A stretch of DNA of 64,000 bases, taken from an uncultured Oligoflexia bacterium. Its GTDB lineage: Bacteria; Bdellovibrionota; Bacteriovoracia; Bacteriovoracales; Bacteriovoracaceae. The notes beneath the pieces are model-generated. The model had not been told where the DNA came from, ran no database searches, and worked only from the letters and a program-made list of their open reading frames with translations. The position numbers and the translations under genes were made by a program. Positions 45,513 to 54,908 of this stretch are shown here, piece after piece (position 1 is the stretch's first letter; each line of letters opens with the position of its first letter). The stretch is taken from positions 124,001 through 188,000 of the forward strand of contig CAJXPQ010000001.1 of the NCBI GenBank assembly GCA_913058265.1. Reading direction: 5' to 3'.

Positions 45513-45779
45513 TTACTTTCTTAAGCCTAATTCTTTAATAACCGCTTGGTAACGAGTATCTGAAGAACCACTTAAATACTTTAAAAGTCTTCTTCTCTTA
45601 CCAATCATTTTCATTAACCCTCTCTTAGAGTGTTGGTCATGCTTGTGATCAGCAAAGTGACCTGTAAGGTAAGTGATTTTTGCAGTTAAGATAGCTACTT
45701 GTACTTCTGTCTTACCAGAATTACCTTCAGCTCCACCAAATTTTGTAACAAGATCTGCTGTTTGTTGTTTAGTTAACAT
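45513..45779 (-). CDS. rpsO: 30S ribosomal protein uS15
   Basis: 88 residues, the usual length. Signature regions GGAEGNSGKTEVQVAILTAKITYLTGHFADHKHDQHSKRGL and the RRRLLKYL-type helix are all present. It binds the central domain of 16S rRNA. Upstream of pnp, with a terminator between the two. Confidence 0.97.
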   Translation of the reverse strand: MLTKQQTADLVTKFGGAEGNSGKTEVQVAILTAKITYLTGHFADHKHDQHSKRGLMKMIGKRRRLLKYLSGSSDTRYQAVIKELGLRK

Positions 45780-45858
45780 ATTAGTTTTCCTTCGATCAAA
45801 ACCAAGTAATAAAATTAGCTTTAAAACCTAGTATAAGATAATTAATTGTTGAATATTA

Positions 45859-46914
45859 TTAGCGAATATAATCAGACATGTAAACCTTTAATTTTTCAAG
45901 TAAACGGGCCTCAATCTGGCGAATTCTCTCCCGACTTACGCCGTAATCATCAGCAATACTCTGCAAAGAGGGTGGAACCTCGCTAAGTAACCGTTTTTTA
46001 AAGATAACCTTATCTCTCTCTTTAAGCTCAGACAAGAAATCATCTAAGTTTTCCTCAAGAATCTGGAGGCCCTGCTCATGAGCAATAGTATCCTCGATTC
46101 CTTCAGCTCCGCTTTCAATAAAGTCAGATAACAGGCCCGAGCTATTAGAGTTGCCAATAGGAGTATCAACGCTAACTTCCTGACCCTGAGAGCTAAGCCT
46201 TAAACTCATCTCTTTTACAGACTTCTCAGAAACACCAAGATTTTCAGAAATCAACTTTGCCTCAGGCTCAATTCCTTGGCTAATCAGGCGCTCTTTTTCA
46301 CGCATCAAGTTATAAAATAGTTTTTTTTGCTCTGCTGTAGTTCCAATCTTAATGAGTCTAAAGTTATCTAAAATAAATTTCAAAACATAAGATTTAATCC
46401 ACCAACTAGCATAATAAGATAGTTTAGTTCCCTTTTCAGGATTATATTTAGAGACGGCCTTCATCAAACCAATATTACCTTCCTGAATTAAGTCCATAAC
46501 GTTTTGGTAAGCTGATTTATACTCCATCGCAATTTTTACTACTAATCTCAGATTGGTCGCGACAAGCTTCTTTGCTATTTCAATATCACCCGTTTCATTC
46601 AATCGAGCCACAAGATCTTTTTCTTCTTCACGAGAAAGAAGCTTGTAGCGGCTAATTTCTTTAATATAAAGTTTTAAAGAGTCTGCGGATGTTGAACCCG
46701 GCTCAATAACTAGGTCTCGACTACCAATAACAGCAGGCAATAGTTCCGAGATAATATCTAACTCAGACTTATCCAGCTCAGTGTTATCGATTGTTGAGAT
46801 ATCAATAAAATCAGAGTTATCGCTAGACTCTTTTTGATCAAGATCAGTAACATCCTGAGCTTCAGTAGGCTCAGCATCTAGTATTTCAATATTAGTTATT
46901 TTTTTATTTTTCAC
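45859..46914 (-). CDS. rpoH: RpoH-like sigma-70 family factor with acidic N-terminal extension
   Basis: 351 residues, GTG start without a clear ribosome site. Residues 1-75 are an acidic, Asp/Glu/Ser-rich extension missing from E. coli RpoH (284 residues). Region 2 follows (TNLRLVVKIAMEYKS...DLIQEGNIGLMKAVSKYNPEKGTKLSYYASWWIKSYV). Next is the RpoH-box-like QKKLFYNL (196-203), close to the QRKLFFNLR of heat-shock sigma factors, then region 4 with the HTH LQSIADDYGVSRERIRQIEARLLEKLK. It directs RNA polymerase to heat-shock or related promoters. The RpoH box is the reason for the symbol. Confidence 0.8.
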   Translation of the reverse strand: MKNKKITNIEILDAEPTEAQDVTDLDQKESSDNSDFIDISTIDNTELDKSELDIISELLPAVIGSRDLVIEPGSTSADSLKLYIKEISRYKLLSREEEKDLVARLNETGDIEIAKKLVATNLRLVVKIAMEYKSAYQNVMDLIQEGNIGLMKAVSKYNPEKGTKLSYYASWWIKSYVLKFILDNFRLIKIGTTAEQKKLFYNLMREKERLISQGIEPEAKLISENLGVSEKSVKEMSLRLSSQGQEVSVDTPIGNSNSSGLLSDFIESGAEGIEDTIAHEQGLQILEENLDDFLSELKERDKVIFKKRLLSEVPPSLQSIADDYGVSRERIRQIEARLLEKLKVYMSDYIR

Positions 46915-46945
46915 GACTTGTTAATAACACAAAATATGGATTCAT

Positions 46946-48592
46946 TTAATTAAAAGTTAGGGCTTCTTGCTTTTTTTCAATGAAATTGTACTTTCGATGG
47001 ATATATTGCAGTGCAAAGGTCCCAAAATCAAATTCGACAGGAACAGTGATTGTTCCTGCTTTAAGTCGATTAAACTTTGACCCAGGAGATCGATCTAAAT
47101 TGATTAAAAGCTCATCAGCAATTATAGTAGAGATCTTATTATTCCAAATAGGGACTTTAAAAAACTTTGTTTTTGTTGAGAGTTGTCTACTTATGTTTTC
47201 GATAAACTTTGCCCTTAGAACCAATGACTCATCTTCTCTTCCGAGATTAAAAAGTTCAGTTGTTCTCTGTTTCAAGAAAGCTATATACTTTTGCGAGAAC
47301 TTCAAATCAAACTGTGCAGATATTTTATCAATATCATTAAGAACTTTATCTATTTCACCTAACGTCACAATAAACTTAGCTTCAAGCTTTGGATTATTCA
47401 CTAATTGTTGGGGAACAAGCTGTATCTCAAGAGGCTCCTCAAAATACTGTTCAAAGTATTGCTGTGAAAGTTTACTTTCAGACCATGAGTCCCAATGATT
47501 AACAATGTTCTCTTTGAAGATGGCCTTTACCTTGGAAACATTTTCAACTGCTAAAAGAGTCTCTGGAATACCACTAACTAAAGAGATAAAGTTAAGCGGC
47601 TCTAACTTACTCTCAAGAAAACCTTGATTATTAATCCATTTTTTTATTTTAGTATTAGTTGTTGATTCTTTATAAGTCTGCTTTGAAAAATGGTCGCAAT
47701 ATAATCCTTGTATATCATCTTTAATTTTATTACTACCTATTCTTCTTGGAAAAAGTGATAAGAAAACCTCTGGAGGTCTTCTTCTACAAATAGTATCTTC
47801 ACAAGCGACCTGGATTGATTCATTATTTTTGTACTTAATAAGTTGTTGGGTGTTACGATCAAACCCGACCTTCTGGCCGGTTAAGTTATTTAAAAGAATG
47901 CTCATAATATAAGGATTCTTTAAATATGAAGAGAGCATACGATAATCACTAGTGTTTCCACTCCATGAACAAAATGCATTAAAGTTTTTTACGGTGTAAT
48001 TAAAATGTTTTTTAACTGTCGCATATGACTCGTGGAGATCTTTTACACTCTTAGAGAAGAAACTACTCTTGCCTATACTTGGAAGAATAAAATTTTGTTT
48101 TTTATTCCACTCACTCATCAGGTTCTCTTCCACTAGTTTTACAGAATATACTGTCATATTTTTGGAGCATGAATTTTTCACTAAATTTTGTACCAAATTG
48201 CGATATTGATCATTGTTAAGTTCTAGTTTTTTAGCATAGGCCGCAATTGCCTTAACAGTAATATCAATTCCAATATATTGTAGTGTTGCGGCCACAGACT
48301 TTGCTGCATTTTGTTTGTTCAAGCTAGAGCTATATTGTAAGCGATCTGAATTTTGGCATGAGTTATCAAGTTCAATTCCTTGACGATATAGGGCTTGATA
48401 GTATTGAAGTTTTAAGTTCTCAGACTTATTTGAATCATCTGAGCTATAATTATAGCTAAGCATCCCTCTGAAAGGATCATACTGCTGTATGTTTTTTACA
48501 TCCCCAAAAATGAGCCCCTCAATGGGAACAAGCCCAAACGCTGATGGGCCAAAAAGTAGGAAACAAATGACTAGTTTAGTAAATATCTTCAT
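46946..48592 (-). CDS. Hypothetical exported protein
   Basis: 548 residues with a signal peptide (ending SAFGL). The N-terminal half is helical with paired Cys (NSCQNSDR, KNSCSKN) and a CEDTICRRRP segment. The C-terminal half is charged and helical. No family recognised. The small gap to the divergent TPR gene (39 nt) suggests shared control. The plus-strand 172-residue reading inside it is a shadow. Confidence 0.55.
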   Translation of the reverse strand: MKIFTKLVICFLLFGPSAFGLVPIEGLIFGDVKNIQQYDPFRGMLSYNYSSDDSNKSENLKLQYYQALYRQGIELDNSCQNSDRLQYSSSLNKQNAAKSVAATLQYIGIDITVKAIAAYAKKLELNNDQYRNLVQNLVKNSCSKNMTVYSVKLVEENLMSEWNKKQNFILPSIGKSSFFSKSVKDLHESYATVKKHFNYTVKNFNAFCSWSGNTSDYRMLSSYLKNPYIMSILLNNLTGQKVGFDRNTQQLIKYKNNESIQVACEDTICRRRPPEVFLSLFPRRIGSNKIKDDIQGLYCDHFSKQTYKESTTNTKIKKWINNQGFLESKLEPLNFISLVSGIPETLLAVENVSKVKAIFKENIVNHWDSWSESKLSQQYFEQYFEEPLEIQLVPQQLVNNPKLEAKFIVTLGEIDKVLNDIDKISAQFDLKFSQKYIAFLKQRTTELFNLGREDESLVLRAKFIENISRQLSTKTKFFKVPIWNNKISTIIADELLINLDRSPGSKFNRLKAGTITVPVEFDFGTFALQYIHRKYNFIEKKQEALTFN

Positions 48593-48631
48593 ATATCTAA
48601 GTTATCGTTATAAATAGGCGATAGGTTAATT

Positions 48632-50011
48632 ATGAAATTACTGTATGTTACTATTTACCTAGCTTTAAGCTCATCTCTAGCACTCTCAGCGCTTCAGAGA
48701 GGTAAGTACACCTATCCGACAGATGATAATGAATTAGCATATAATACTATATCGAGAAGCTCAGTTAAGATTTATAATCAGATATCTAAACTTCAAAAGA
48801 TTAAATTATTAATTCTAAACGGAGAAATAGATAAGGCCGAAATATTGTTAAATAATTCTGGTACCGAAGAGAATTTTAACAAGAAAATACAACTTAGATA
48901 TATGGCAATGATAAAATTTATCCAAGGTAACTATAAAGAGGTCATTACCGGTTTAAATGAACCTGAAATGTTAAATATAGATACCCTACCAAGTACATGT
49001 TTATTGAAGACACTCTCCTATGCAATACTAAATAAAACCAAACTTTTAAGTAAATTTTGGAAGGTCTGTAGAGAATCAAGCATCTCCTATTCGGATACAT
49101 CTCTCACTTGGATGCAAGTCATTGTTGATCTAAAAACTAGTAAGAATAGAAACTATGTTCAAGATCTCATGTCACAAGTCAATATAGATAATACTGACAA
49201 AGAATTTTTAAGAATATACCTAAAGCTTGCCTTGTACTTAAACTCAGAAGATAAAATCATTGAAAGATTTAAGTTCTTTGGTAAGCAGCCTCTAGAGGAT
49301 GAAATTACAAGAGAGCTGATAGGATTTAATTATTTTAGAAATGGACAACTTGTTAAAGCAGAGCAATTACTAAGAGGTATAAAGTCATCAAACGCTGAAA
49401 CATTTAGAGGAAATATTTATCTCTATCAAAAAAAATATAACTTGGCTTATGCTCAATACAAACTAGCTCTTCAGATGAAGGGTAACTCCCAAAATGCACT
49501 AGAAAGACTATTACCATTATCTTGGAAGTTAAAACAATGGAATGACAGTTTAAGTTATGTTCAAAAAATTGAAACAACATCAAATAATGAGACAGAAAAT
49601 AACACTCTATTAGCAGCAACATTGACAATGATGAAGAAGCATAAAACAGCAGAAAAAATCCTACAACGAATACGAATTCTTGCAAATAAAGGCGAACCCA
49701 TTGAGGTCTCACAGTTGCTTGCACTCAACCAGATGGAGCTCGCTAAGACTGAAGAGATAGAAGAGTATGTGTACGATAGTTGTGCAGGTCAGGATGGATT
49801 AAATTGTTGGTACTTAATTGCAAGTTCTACATGGAAATCTCTTACAGAAAACCTAACAAATGAAGTCCCAATCCATGCAAAAACAACAGATTTGATAGAC
49901 AAATATACATCAAAAGTCTTCGATGACCCCATTATTGAAGAAATCTTTGTCAGTCAAAAAAATATAGAGGAGATGGATAATTCTCTTATCAATCTTGTTC
50001 CAATAGAATAA
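48632..50011 (+). CDS. Exported TPR-repeat protein
   Basis: 459 residues with a signal peptide (ending LALSA). Several helix pairs have TPR spacing: KIKLLILNGEIDKAEILLNNSG, FRNGQLVKAEQLLRGI, YLYQKKYNLAYAQYKLALQMKG, ATLTMMKKHKTAEKILQRIR. Two C-terminal Cys (DSCAGQDGLNCWYL) may pair. TPRs build scaffolds in envelope complexes. Possibly functionally tied to the divergent exported protein. Confidence 0.7.
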   Translation: MKLLYVTIYLALSSSLALSALQRGKYTYPTDDNELAYNTISRSSVKIYNQISKLQKIKLLILNGEIDKAEILLNNSGTEENFNKKIQLRYMAMIKFIQGNYKEVITGLNEPEMLNIDTLPSTCLLKTLSYAILNKTKLLSKFWKVCRESSISYSDTSLTWMQVIVDLKTSKNRNYVQDLMSQVNIDNTDKEFLRIYLKLALYLNSEDKIIERFKFFGKQPLEDEITRELIGFNYFRNGQLVKAEQLLRGIKSSNAETFRGNIYLYQKKYNLAYAQYKLALQMKGNSQNALERLLPLSWKLKQWNDSLSYVQKIETTSNNETENNTLLAATLTMMKKHKTAEKILQRIRILANKGEPIEVSQLLALNQMELAKTEEIEEYVYDSCAGQDGLNCWYLIASSTWKSLTENLTNEVPIHAKTTDLIDKYTSKVFDDPIIEEIFVSQKNIEEMDNSLINLVPIE

Positions 50012-50020
50012 CCTTTATGG

Positions 50021-50944
50021 GTGAAAAATAAAAATAATTATCAATCCCTATTAGATCTCTCATTAGTTAGTGTTAATGGAGAGATACAAGCCTCAAAAGA
50101 TGCAAGAATTCCTATTTTTGACAGAGGTTTCCTATATGGTGACTCTATTTATGAAGTTGTCTACTCACGAGATGGGCAAGTAATATTTCTTGATGAACAT
50201 TTAGATCGGCTCTATGAATCGGCCTCTTTACTCAGGATGGACCTCTTTTTTACTCGAGAAGAACTTGTCAATGATATTCTCTTATTACTAAAAGCCTCAA
50301 CCTTAAAGGCGGCTTACTTAAGAATTGTTGTTACACGCGGTGAAACAGAAATCACACTGAACCCTGATTCTTCTTTCCATAATAATATCGTTCTTATCAC
50401 TAAGCCTAAGCCTATATACCCTCCAAAGTTTTATACCCATGGGATGCACCTGCAAATAACCAGTGTTGAGAGTAATCATATAAAATCAACCAATCCCAAT
50501 GCTAAGTCTGGTAATTATTTAAATAATGTTATGGCGATGGGAGAAGCTAAAATGCGTGGTGCAGACGATGCCATAATGCTAAATGGCAAAGGGCAAGTTA
50601 CTGAGGGACCTACATTTAATATCTGGATGGTTAAAGATAATACGCTTTACACTCCACCTGGTGACAGCGGTCTTCTAAAAGGGATAACAAGAGACAAACT
50701 CATTTATCTTTGTGGAGAAAACAATATAAGTCTAAAGATTGAGTGTTTTACTCCGGAATTTTTGTACACTGCGGATGAAGTTTTTATCACTTCTTCGACA
50801 CGTGGTATTATTCCTGTGTATCAAATTGATGATCAAGTATATGGTCAATCAATTGATGATTGGCCAGTCACTCTGAAGCTAAGTAGAATTTATGAAAAGT
50901 TAATTCTAAAACAGCTTGGGAATTCAAAGTATAAATATTTATGA
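50021..50944 (+). CDS. Class IV PLP aminotransferase (BCAT/DAAT type)
   Basis: 307 residues, fold-type IV. The N-terminus VSVNGEIQASKDARIPIFDRGFLYGDSIYEVVYS is typical. The PLP lysine is Lys162 in NPNAKSGNYLNNVMAM, with VTEGPTFNIW (Glu195) and ITSSTRGIIPV following. It could be a branched-chain, D-amino acid or 4-amino-4-deoxychorismate-type enzyme. The RxxxY-like region is closest to BCAT/DAAT and I do not choose. Start is GTG with no obvious ribosome site, but no other in-frame start precedes the core. It overlaps the next gene by 4 nt (ATGA). Confidence 0.85.
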   Translation: MKNKNNYQSLLDLSLVSVNGEIQASKDARIPIFDRGFLYGDSIYEVVYSRDGQVIFLDEHLDRLYESASLLRMDLFFTREELVNDILLLLKASTLKAAYLRIVVTRGETEITLNPDSSFHNNIVLITKPKPIYPPKFYTHGMHLQITSVESNHIKSTNPNAKSGNYLNNVMAMGEAKMRGADDAIMLNGKGQVTEGPTFNIWMVKDNTLYTPPGDSGLLKGITRDKLIYLCGENNISLKIECFTPEFLYTADEVFITSSTRGIIPVYQIDDQVYGQSIDDWPVTLKLSRIYEKLILKQLGNSKYKYL

Positions 50945-51492
50945 AATTTTTAATTTTAATCATTTTAAGTTTTAATGCAGAGGCCAACTATATGGTCTCC
51001 ACGGGAACCTTTGTACCCTACTTTGCCAAGGCCCAGACAAATACCAGTGGCAGCACCAAAACCTTTGAACTTAACCCTTATATTGGAATTGGGAAACAAA
51101 TAAACATGACTGGTAATAACTACTTTATGCCAGAACTTGGATATTCGTATTATCTTAATAACCCCAAAAATATGCGACGAGAAAGCATTTTCTTGCACTA
51201 TAATTTTAGCAGAGTATTTTCGCAACAGTTTATTGCCCGTTACGGCCTAACTAGTAATTGGTATCGAATTGTAGGTCTTGGGGGTTCAGAAAATCTTAAA
51301 AATGGAACGAGCTCTACAACATTTCCGTCGCCAGATGAAACAAGAACAAGTTATTACACTACTCTTAACTTTGGTGGTGAAGCCTTTGTAAGTTCTAAGA
51401 AGTATAGCTTGAGATTTGACCTAAATATTATGAGCTTTGCTGAGCTGGACAATAGAGCGTTTAACTATTTATTCACCTTAAATATCTATTAG
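50941..51492 (+). CDS. Hypothetical exported, outer-membrane-barrel-like protein
   Basis: 183 residues with a short signal peptide (ending FNAEA). The rest alternates polar and aromatic residues (YIGIGKQINM, YFMPELGYSYYL, ESIFLHYNFSRVF, YTTLNFGGEAFVS, SLRFDLNIMSF), ending NIY, as in small outer-membrane barrels. No named family. Coupled to the aminotransferase by overlap and followed 7 nt later by the matrixin gene. Confidence 0.6.
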   Translation: MKFLILIILSFNAEANYMVSTGTFVPYFAKAQTNTSGSTKTFELNPYIGIGKQINMTGNNYFMPELGYSYYLNNPKNMRRESIFLHYNFSRVFSQQFIARYGLTSNWYRIVGLGGSENLKNGTSSTTFPSPDETRTSYYTTLNFGGEAFVSSKKYSLRFDLNIMSFAELDNRAFNYLFTLNIY

Positions 51493-51499
51493 AGGATTT

Positions 51500-52288
51500 A
51501 TGTATTATTCAATTCTTTTATTTGTATTTGTGTTATTTGGGCAACAAGCTTTCGGTTTCTCATTAAATAATAATACAGGCAAAGGATTTTCATCAAACGA
51601 AATCGATGTATATATAGCTGACACAGATTGCTCTGGAGCTGGCTTTACCACAGAAAGATATAAGGCGTTGGTTAGTAGTGCTGTTAAGAGATTTTGGAAT
51701 AATGTCCCTACATCTGCATTATTTCTTGATGTAAAAGGCATACGCTCAGATATCGATATAGACGGTGATGACCATGATGCCGCACTAAACAAGGTTCCAA
51801 GAAATTCCATTCTTGCAGGCTGCAATGACTCTGCAGACCAGTTTAGTAATGCCTCTATATTAGGCTCAGCAAAAATGAAGTGTAGCGGTAGCACATGCTA
51901 TGCTGTACTCATTCTTAACGCCCATCCTAATAGCTCATTGCCTGATAAAGATGAGGGTGTAATTGAAGATATTATTGCTCACGAGCTAGGTCATGCTTTT
52001 GGACTCGGCCACTCTAAATTAAAGCCAAGCTTAATGTATTATAGTGTCTCAGGAAAGTTTCAAAAATGGCTGGGCCAAGATGATATTGACGGTGTCACCT
52101 ACCTCTACCCTCACGATTCTGAGGCAGATATTCTAGGCATGTCTCTATTAGGAAACTGTGGAAGTATTAATATGGATGATGACAATCAGCACGGCTTTTT
52201 TAAATCCATGCTGATTGGTTTAATACTTATTTTGTTACTTGGTTTCTTTAGAAAACTATTTATAAGGAATCTAAGAGGCAGTCTTTAG
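51500..52288 (+). CDS. Matrixin-type metalloprotease with C-terminal membrane anchor
   Basis: 262 residues with a signal peptide (ending AFGF). The zinc motif HELGHAFGLGH (H161, H165, H171) and Met-turn SLMYY (M179) identify a matrixin-like metzincin. Cys44, Cys108, Cys128 and Cys133 suggest disulfides; no cysteine-switch prodomain is seen. Residues 236-250 are a membrane helix followed by RKLFIRNLRG, so the enzyme is tethered in the inner membrane with the catalytic part in the periplasm. Its 3' end overlaps the converging spoVR gene by 18 nt. Confidence 0.85.
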   Translation: MYYSILLFVFVLFGQQAFGFSLNNNTGKGFSSNEIDVYIADTDCSGAGFTTERYKALVSSAVKRFWNNVPTSALFLDVKGIRSDIDIDGDDHDAALNKVPRNSILAGCNDSADQFSNASILGSAKMKCSGSTCYAVLILNAHPNSSLPDKDEGVIEDIIAHELGHAFGLGHSKLKPSLMYYSVSGKFQKWLGQDDIDGVTYLYPHDSEADILGMSLLGNCGSINMDDDNQHGFFKSMLIGLILILLLGFFRKLFIRNLRGSL

Positions 52289-53779
52289 CTCTTTGCCATC
52301 AAAAGTAAAAATCACTTCTTTATCTTCATAGGCAGTAGCCAAACTTACTGGCCTTTTCCAAATCGCAAAAAGATTTCTCATTGTCTGATCAGCAAATTGC
52401 ATATCAAGATCAACACCATAGTGTTTATGTCTAAGAAGTAGCTCTTTTCTATTCTTATAGTTTGCATCTTCAACCTCAATAACAGGCGAGCCAAAGTTGG
52501 CCAACTGAGTAAGAAGCTTTTGTTTTATAGCTTCAAAATCTCTTGTATCAACTTCCATTCTTTTTGAACGTGGATTAAACTTATAAGTAAAAAGTTTTTG
52601 TCGATTACAAAATTCTGGAGTTAGAAATTCATGAATAAAAGTAATATCATTATGAGATTTTCGTACTTCAAAGATTTTCTGTCTTCCTAGATTGGTCTTC
52701 TTATCCCAATTCTCTTTTTCATACAAATCTGTACATTCATTATACTCTTTTCCAAAACGCCCGGTGTTCCATCGAAATTCAATGTCACGGAATAGCTCTA
52801 TTCCAATTTTATAAGGGTTTATATTTTGCTTACTCATGGCCATAACGCCAGCATGAATAGAAGCGAAGTCTATAAATTCTGATGGCTCAAGTGCCTTTTG
52901 ATTGAGAATTGTTGAATGCCAATAGCTGGCCCAACCTTCATTCATAATTTTTGTAATTCTTTGAGGGAGAAAATAATAGGCTTCTTCTCTTAGACATGCG
53001 ATGACATCGGCTTGCCATGGCTCAAGAGGTGCATGATTGATTAGAAAGCGAAGAATGTCTTTCTCACCTTTCCCTACAAATTTCTCAGCACTAATATCCT
53101 CTTCTTCTGGTGGTAACTCTGGTGAGATCTCTTGACCTTTGTCATTAGTACGCATAAAAGATTTTAAAGCTTGAGACCTATCGTCTACAACATAATTTCC
53201 ATTCTCACTCTCTGATTTAAATTGCTCTTGCTTTTTATTTCGACTTTTGAGAATTTCATTTGTTTCAAATAGGTGATTCATATCAAGTAAGTTCTCTAAA
53301 GATAAAACTTTATCAATAAAGAGTTCAACTTTGGTTTGACCATGAGTTTCCATAAATCTACGGATTTTCGAGCCGTTGTTGGCCATTATATCCATCATAT
53401 TTCTATTAGTATTAGAAAACCATGTGTTATTTTTAAAGAAGTCATTATGACCATAAACATGCGCCATGACTAGCTTCTGATCTAGCCAATTATTAACTTC
53501 TAAAAGATAGGCATAACAAGGATCGGTGTTAATAACCATCTCATAAATTTTCTGAATACCGTAACGATATCCTTTTGAAAGTTGGTCATAATCCATACCA
53601 AACTTCCAATGAGGATACCTAATAGGAAATCCCCCTTGTGCCGCAAGGATATTTATCGTGTCATAATCACACATCTCAAATATTTGTGGAAAATAATCTA
53701 GGCCAAATTCATCAGCATAACCCTGAATCTCTTTTTGTAATTTAAGTAAATCACCTTCTATTGGTTTAGATCGAAGCAT
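52271..53779 (-). CDS. SpoVR-family protein (YcgB-like)
   Basis: 502 residues, the usual SpoVR length. It has the family blocks YFPQIFEMCDYDTINILAAQGGFPIRYPHWKFGMDYDQL (near the N-terminus), AHVYGHNDFFKNN, RKSHNDITFIHEFLTPEF and ANYKNRKELLLRH...GVDLD. First studied in Bacillus sporulation, but common in non-sporulating bacteria next to yeaH and prkA. Molecular activity is unknown. Here it is third in that operon, sharing one base with the DUF444 gene (53779). Confidence 0.92.
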   Translation of the reverse strand: MLRSKPIEGDLLKLQKEIQGYADEFGLDYFPQIFEMCDYDTINILAAQGGFPIRYPHWKFGMDYDQLSKGYRYGIQKIYEMVINTDPCYAYLLEVNNWLDQKLVMAHVYGHNDFFKNNTWFSNTNRNMMDIMANNGSKIRRFMETHGQTKVELFIDKVLSLENLLDMNHLFETNEILKSRNKKQEQFKSESENGNYVVDDRSQALKSFMRTNDKGQEISPELPPEEEDISAEKFVGKGEKDILRFLINHAPLEPWQADVIACLREEAYYFLPQRITKIMNEGWASYWHSTILNQKALEPSEFIDFASIHAGVMAMSKQNINPYKIGIELFRDIEFRWNTGRFGKEYNECTDLYEKENWDKKTNLGRQKIFEVRKSHNDITFIHEFLTPEFCNRQKLFTYKFNPRSKRMEVDTRDFEAIKQKLLTQLANFGSPVIEVEDANYKNRKELLLRHKHYGVDLDMQFADQTMRNLFAIWKRPVSLATAYEDKEVIFTFDGKELKTAS

Positions 53780-54894
53780 TAGTTACCCTTTCCTAAAAAT
53801 TCTTTAATTGAATCTAAAATGGCATCTTTATTTTTAATTTTACTCAGTATAACGTCATCACTACTCGTCCCATACTTAGCAGAGAGATCTTTATAGAACT
53901 GTCCTGAGCCATAACGACTTTCAACTTGTCCATAACAGAACATATTCGAATTTGGGATTAGAAAATCATCAAGTAATGATAAACAAACTTTTGTATCATC
54001 GGCAGACCAATTGTCTCCATCTGAAAAGTGGAAAGGATAAATATTCCACTCATTTGGATTGTAATCTGTCTCGATAATCTCTTTACACAATTTAAGCGCA
54101 GAGGAGATTAATGTTCCACCAGACTCCCGAGTTCTAAAGAAAACATCCTCTTCAACTTCTTTTGCGGTAGCATCATGGATAATGTACCTGATTTCTATAT
54201 CTTTATATTGGCTCTTTAACCAAAGATTAATCCAAAAAGATTCTGTTCGAACAATCTCTTTTTGCTCCTCGCCCATTGAGCCAGAAACATCCATCATATA
54301 AATAACAACCGCCGAATTTTCCATCTCAACTTTAGTATCTGCAGCTCTGAAGCGATAATCTTTACGAATAGGAACAACCCTAGGGTCTACTGGATCATAA
54401 ACCCCCATAGACATTTGTCTCTTAAGCGCTTCTTTATAAGTTCTTTTAAGATGTTTCAAAGAGTCGGGGCCAATAGTCCCGATGGAAGTGTATTTATCAA
54501 CCGTTGATTCCAGCTTAGCTTTACCCTTAGGTTCGATATTGGGTAGCTCAAGTTCGTCTCCAAGAATTTTAGCAAGTTCTGCTACATCCATCTCAACTTC
54601 TAACTCTTTCTTCCCTTCACCTTCACCGGCTTCACCTTCACCAGGCTCCCCCTCGCCAGGTTCTCCATCAATGGGGTCACCGGCTTCTCCATTTCCTTGT
54701 CCAGTTCCACCTTCTGACTTATCGCCAAACTTGAAACGTGGAATATCAATGCTAGGCATGGGTACTTTGAACTGATCATTCCCTTTAGGTATAATCTGTT
54801 GTCCTTGGGATATATACTTCCTTAGATTCTCACGAATCTTTCCTTTAACAATCTTACGAAATCTTGAGTGGTCTCTTTTAATAGGGTGATCCAC
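53779..54894 (-). CDS. YeaH/YhbH-family (DUF444) VWA-like protein
   Basis: 371 residues. N-terminal basic helix ([21 protein letters not shown]), a low-complexity acidic region, then a VWA-like domain with the metal-site motif DVSGSM (D202, S204, S206) and ISSALKL...FSDGDNW. YeaH and SpoVR-type proteins work with the PrkA kinase in stationary phase or nutrient stress in E. coli (family knowledge). Second gene of the prkA operon, 14 nt after prkA. Confidence 0.93.
   Translation of the reverse strand: MDHPIKRDHSRFRKIVKGKIRENLRKYISQGQQIIPKGNDQFKVPMPSIDIPRFKFGDKSEGGTGQGNGEAGDPIDGEPGEGEPGEGEAGEGEGKKELEVEMDVAELAKILGDELELPNIEPKGKAKLESTVDKYTSIGTIGPDSLKHLKRTYKEALKRQMSMGVYDPVDPRVVPIRKDYRFRAADTKVEMENSAVVIYMMDVSGSMGEEQKEIVRTESFWINLWLKSQYKDIEIRYIIHDATAKEVEEDVFFRTRESGGTLISSALKLCKEIIETDYNPNEWNIYPFHFSDGDNWSADDTKVCLSLLDDFLIPNSNMFCYGQVESRYGSGQFYKDLSAKYGTSSDDVILSKIKNKDAILDSIKEFLGKGN
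54610..54666 (-). repeat. Gly-Glu-rich low-complexity tract in the DUF444 protein
   Basis: Residues 77-95 read as short repeats of GEPGEGE / GEAGEGE. The minus-strand DNA repeats about nine-base units, so slippage could change its length. A flexible acidic linker is the likely role. Confidence 0.6.
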
Positions 54895-54908
54895 ATGTCC
54901 TCCTTGGA

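Noticed and set aside
46980-47498. A 172-residue plus-strand open frame antisense to the 548-residue exported protein
   Set aside because: The minus-strand gene has a signal peptide and full-length frame. The antisense frame has no start support and low-complexity composition.
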